Assembly (NCBI RefSeq): GCF_004364175.1
Contig: NZ_SNZW01000017.1
Span: 248,001 to 312,000, forward strand
Source: Maribacter caenipelagi
GTDB taxonomy: Bacteria > Bacteroidota > Bacteroidia > Flavobacteriales > Flavobacteriaceae
Length of the DNA stretch: 64,000 nt
Reading direction: 5' to 3'
The translations under genes were made by a program, and so were the position numbers. The notes under the pieces are model-generated. The model was not told where the DNA came from, ran no database searches, and saw nothing but the letters and a program-made list of their open reading frames with translations. Shown here piece by piece: positions 62,289 to 64,000 of the stretch (positions are counted from its first letter, which is position 1; each line of letters opens with the position of its first letter).

Positions 62289-63367
62289 TTAGCAAAAATC
62301 GCAATTATGGCTATTATGACAAGGATAAAAATCACTAAAAAGAAAATTTTCCAAAATGAATATGGTCTATTTCCACTTAGCACCCCTGTTTGCCCATTTA
62401 TATAAAAATTGAATTCCTTACCATCATACCTATATGAACTTAAATAAATAGGAAGCAGAATATGTTTGAACTTTTCATTTGATAATTTTATATCGGCATT
62501 TGCTATTCTTTGGGTATCACCACCAATATCTCGCCTTATCCAATTATAGGCAATATTCTTGGCTTCTTGAAACGATTTATGATGACCCTCTTTTAATGAA
62601 ACCGTATATTTTTCGGTTACAAAGCCAGATAGATACTTCGAATTAAAAACCACTAAATCTTTCAAATTCCAAAAGGTGACTTTTGACGGAATCTCTTTTC
62701 GCTTCTTTTCTGATGCACTTATTAGAATATCATCAACAAAACCTTCCACTTTTCCAGAAGCATAGGTCCACCTTGTTTTTCTTACCTGTCTGGTTCTCTT
62801 TCCTTTATTACTATTGTAGGTTTGATTTTCATAATAATAGTCTCCTCGTTGCCCTTGGTACGATGCGAAAAGATTGGCATCGAAAGTCCAATACGGAAGA
62901 TATAACCCATGCAAGCCTTCTGGATCCAATGCTGCCTTTTTTAAATTGTCTGGTGCAAACCAAATTTTATCTACCCAATTTTTAAATATGGCTTGTGCCT
63001 TTCTAGCATCTAACTGAAAAGGAACTAAAGCCCCTGGTAAGATCCACCCTTCTTTTTCAATATCTTCTCGAATTAAAGGCTCGCTACAATACACACAATT
63101 AAGCGATTTGTAGTTTTCTTCTACATGTTGGTTAGCTCCGCAATTTTTACAATGCAACAGCTCTATAGTCTCGGTATAGGCATTTTCACCAACAATTTTT
63201 AAGTAATGCTCTAATTCTAACTCTTCAAAGCTAGTTTTAGATTGCTCAATAAATTCTTCATAGCCACAGTACTCGCATATTAATTGATGTGAACCTGGCT
63301 TAAATTTTAGCTCGGCACCACAATTTGCACATGCTTTTTTATACTCCGATTGTTGAATATCGTCCAT
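62285..63367 (-). CDS. Double zinc-ribbon membrane protein (YdjG-like)
   Basis: 360 residues. Two four-Cys zinc ribbons: C13, C16, C31, C34 and C73, C76, C91, C94. A long middle domain (~100-330, with WFAPDNLKKAAL and LYLPYWTFDAN) and one C-terminal transmembrane helix (~338-358). Similar proteins, often mislabelled as PriA-like or TFIIB-type, act with SPFH proteins at the membrane. Upstream of the phosphatase and 53 bases after the SPFH-GYF gene. Confidence 0.85.
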   Translation of the reverse strand: MDDIQQSEYKKACANCGAELKFKPGSHQLICEYCGYEEFIEQSKTSFEELELEHYLKIVGENAYTETIELLHCKNCGANQHVEENYKSLNCVYCSEPLIREDIEKEGWILPGALVPFQLDARKAQAIFKNWVDKIWFAPDNLKKAALDPEGLHGLYLPYWTFDANLFASYQGQRGDYYYENQTYNSNKGKRTRQVRKTRWTYASGKVEGFVDDILISASEKKRKEIPSKVTFWNLKDLVVFNSKYLSGFVTEKYTVSLKEGHHKSFQEAKNIAYNWIRRDIGGDTQRIANADIKLSNEKFKHILLPIYLSSYRYDGKEFNFYINGQTGVLSGNRPYSFWKIFFLVIFILVIIAIIAIFAK

Positions 63368-63419
63368 AGAAAGTATCCCTTATCTTAGAAAGGTATGTTA
63401 GTATACGTATTGCTTAAGA

Positions 63420-64000
63420 TTATGCCGTTGGTAATGGTGGTGGTGTATTACCGCCCAAGAACGATTTTAATTCTTCTACCTCTTTCAATGCCGTCCAACT
63501 TGCCATTCCTTGTTTCCAAATCAATGAATCCCTATTAATGGTTCTGCTTGCGAATAATTCTTTTAGTTTATCAAACGCTACAGGTCCTAACTGATGCCCA
63601 TTTACGGCATAGAAATAAGTTACCTGCGTTGGCATTGGTGGTGGTCCTTGTGGCTGCTGTGCAGGTTGACCACCAAATGGCTGTGTTCCCGGTTGTCCCA
63701 TTAAGCCGCCCATTTGTTGTGCTAACACAAAGCCCATACCCATACCCATGCCGGCACCAGCGGTACCGCCTTCATTTTTAGCGGCCAACTCCATTGCTTT
63801 AGCTGCTTTGAATTGTGCCAATTTGCCCATATCCAATTTGTCTAAACGGCTGTATTCAAAAATTTCTTTTTTAAGCTCTTCTGGCATCGATACATTTTCG
63901 ATGTAGAACTTCTCTAGCTCAATACCTACCCTATTGAACTCTGGCTGCATTACCTCTTGGCAAGTTTCAGAAAGTTCGCTAGTATTTGCGGCATATAATT
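63420..64000 (-). CDS. SPFH-domain protein with C-terminal GYF domain (partial, 5' end outside window)
   Basis: The frame continues to the window edge, so the N-terminal SPFH part is missing; about 193 residues are visible. The visible part has the end of the SPFH region (MQPEFNRVGIELEKFYIENVS), an Ala-rich helix with glycine-methionine repeats, a Gln/Pro/Gly-rich linker and a GYF-2 domain (YFYAVNGHQLGPVAFDKLKELF) ending PPPLPTA. YdjI-like SPFH proteins bind zinc-ribbon membrane partners. In one unit with the zinc-ribbon gene. Confidence 0.85.
   Translation of the reverse strand, partial: LYAANTSELSETCQEVMQPEFNRVGIELEKFYIENVSMPEELKKEIFEYSRLDKLDMGKLAQFKAAKAMELAAKNEGGTAGAGMGMGMGFVLAQQMGGLMGQPGTQPFGGQPAQQPQGPPPMPTQVTYFYAVNGHQLGPVAFDKLKELFASRTINRDSLIWKQGMASWTALKEVEELKSFLGGNTPPPLPTA

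Noticed and set aside
1..64000. Prophage, insertion sequence, CRISPR or integron
   Set aside because: No transposase, integrase, regular repeat-spacer array or cas gene was found in any frame, and base composition looks even.

Overview
The window looks like chromosomal DNA of a marine-type member of the Flavobacteriaceae (phylum Bacteroidota). The evidence is low G+C content, three large TonB-dependent receptors (two with a clear carboxypeptidase-like N-terminal domain), many lipoproteins with a Cys lipobox, Bacteroidota-only families (DUF5689, a DksA-like protein with a degenerate zinc finger), almost no Shine-Dalgarno sequences, and several promoters of the Bacteroidota form TTG-N19..21-TAnnTTTG. 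I saw no tRNA, rRNA, CRISPR array, insertion sequence or prophage. Genes are tightly packed and both window edges cut through a gene.

Layout. 1-1988: end of a PAS histidine kinase and two paralogous receiver-only response regulators. 1991-7262: a TonB receptor and a DUF5689/lamin-tail lipoprotein, divergent from a secreted EEP nuclease; together they look like a split ExeM-type extracellular nuclease with its own receptor. 7320-10563: a 4-TM protein and a second TonB receptor. 10735-15412: a four-gene operon (DUF3108 protein, tryptophan 2,3-dioxygenase, M23 peptidase, pgi). 15772-19834: uvrC and a patatin/Omp85-like protein. 19835-20323: an AT-rich gap with repeats and a possible 28-aa membrane microprotein. 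20324-26022: fau, lspA, a DUF4097-like protein, dksA-like gene and a type-2 ileS with a GIHH signature. 26210-33837: an Ala-rich lipoprotein, a third TonB receptor with recO, gdhA, a trans-sulfuration enzyme, an RsiV-like lipoprotein and a DinB protein.

33970-47449: short transcription units for an ArsC-like protein, a DMT exporter, a GntR regulator, a thioesterase, nitronate monooxygenase, a YheT hydrolase, cytochrome c, FrnE-type DsbA, thioredoxin, a lactonase, two divergent DoxX proteins, a SulP transporter, PhyH divergent from AraC, and DUF421. 47509-53574: a duplicated-domain lipoprotein, gpsA, glpD, glpK and two small genes. 53657-58268: cvpA, two tandem CAP-domain lipoproteins, then 3-hydroxyanthranilate dioxygenase, DUF1304 and an ALDH7-like dehydrogenase. 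58269-58846: a 578-base non-coding region dense in inverted repeats, with a possible 6S-like RNA. 58847-64000: an OmpA/H3TH pair, an acyl-ACP desaturase, and an operon of SPFH-GYF protein, double zinc-ribbon membrane protein and phosphatase that resembles the B. subtilis YdjG/YdjI membrane module.

Functional links. Tryptophan catabolism is present at two separate places (kynA and nbaC). G3P is made by gpsA and used by glpK/glpD next to it. Redox and envelope functions are spread over small operons. The observations most worth following up are the split nuclease/receptor locus, the GIHH isoleucyl-tRNA synthetase, the SPFH-GYF operon, the structured intergenic region at 58.3-58.7 kb, and the paired terminator/AACCAAC elements at 15.5 and 58.5 kb.
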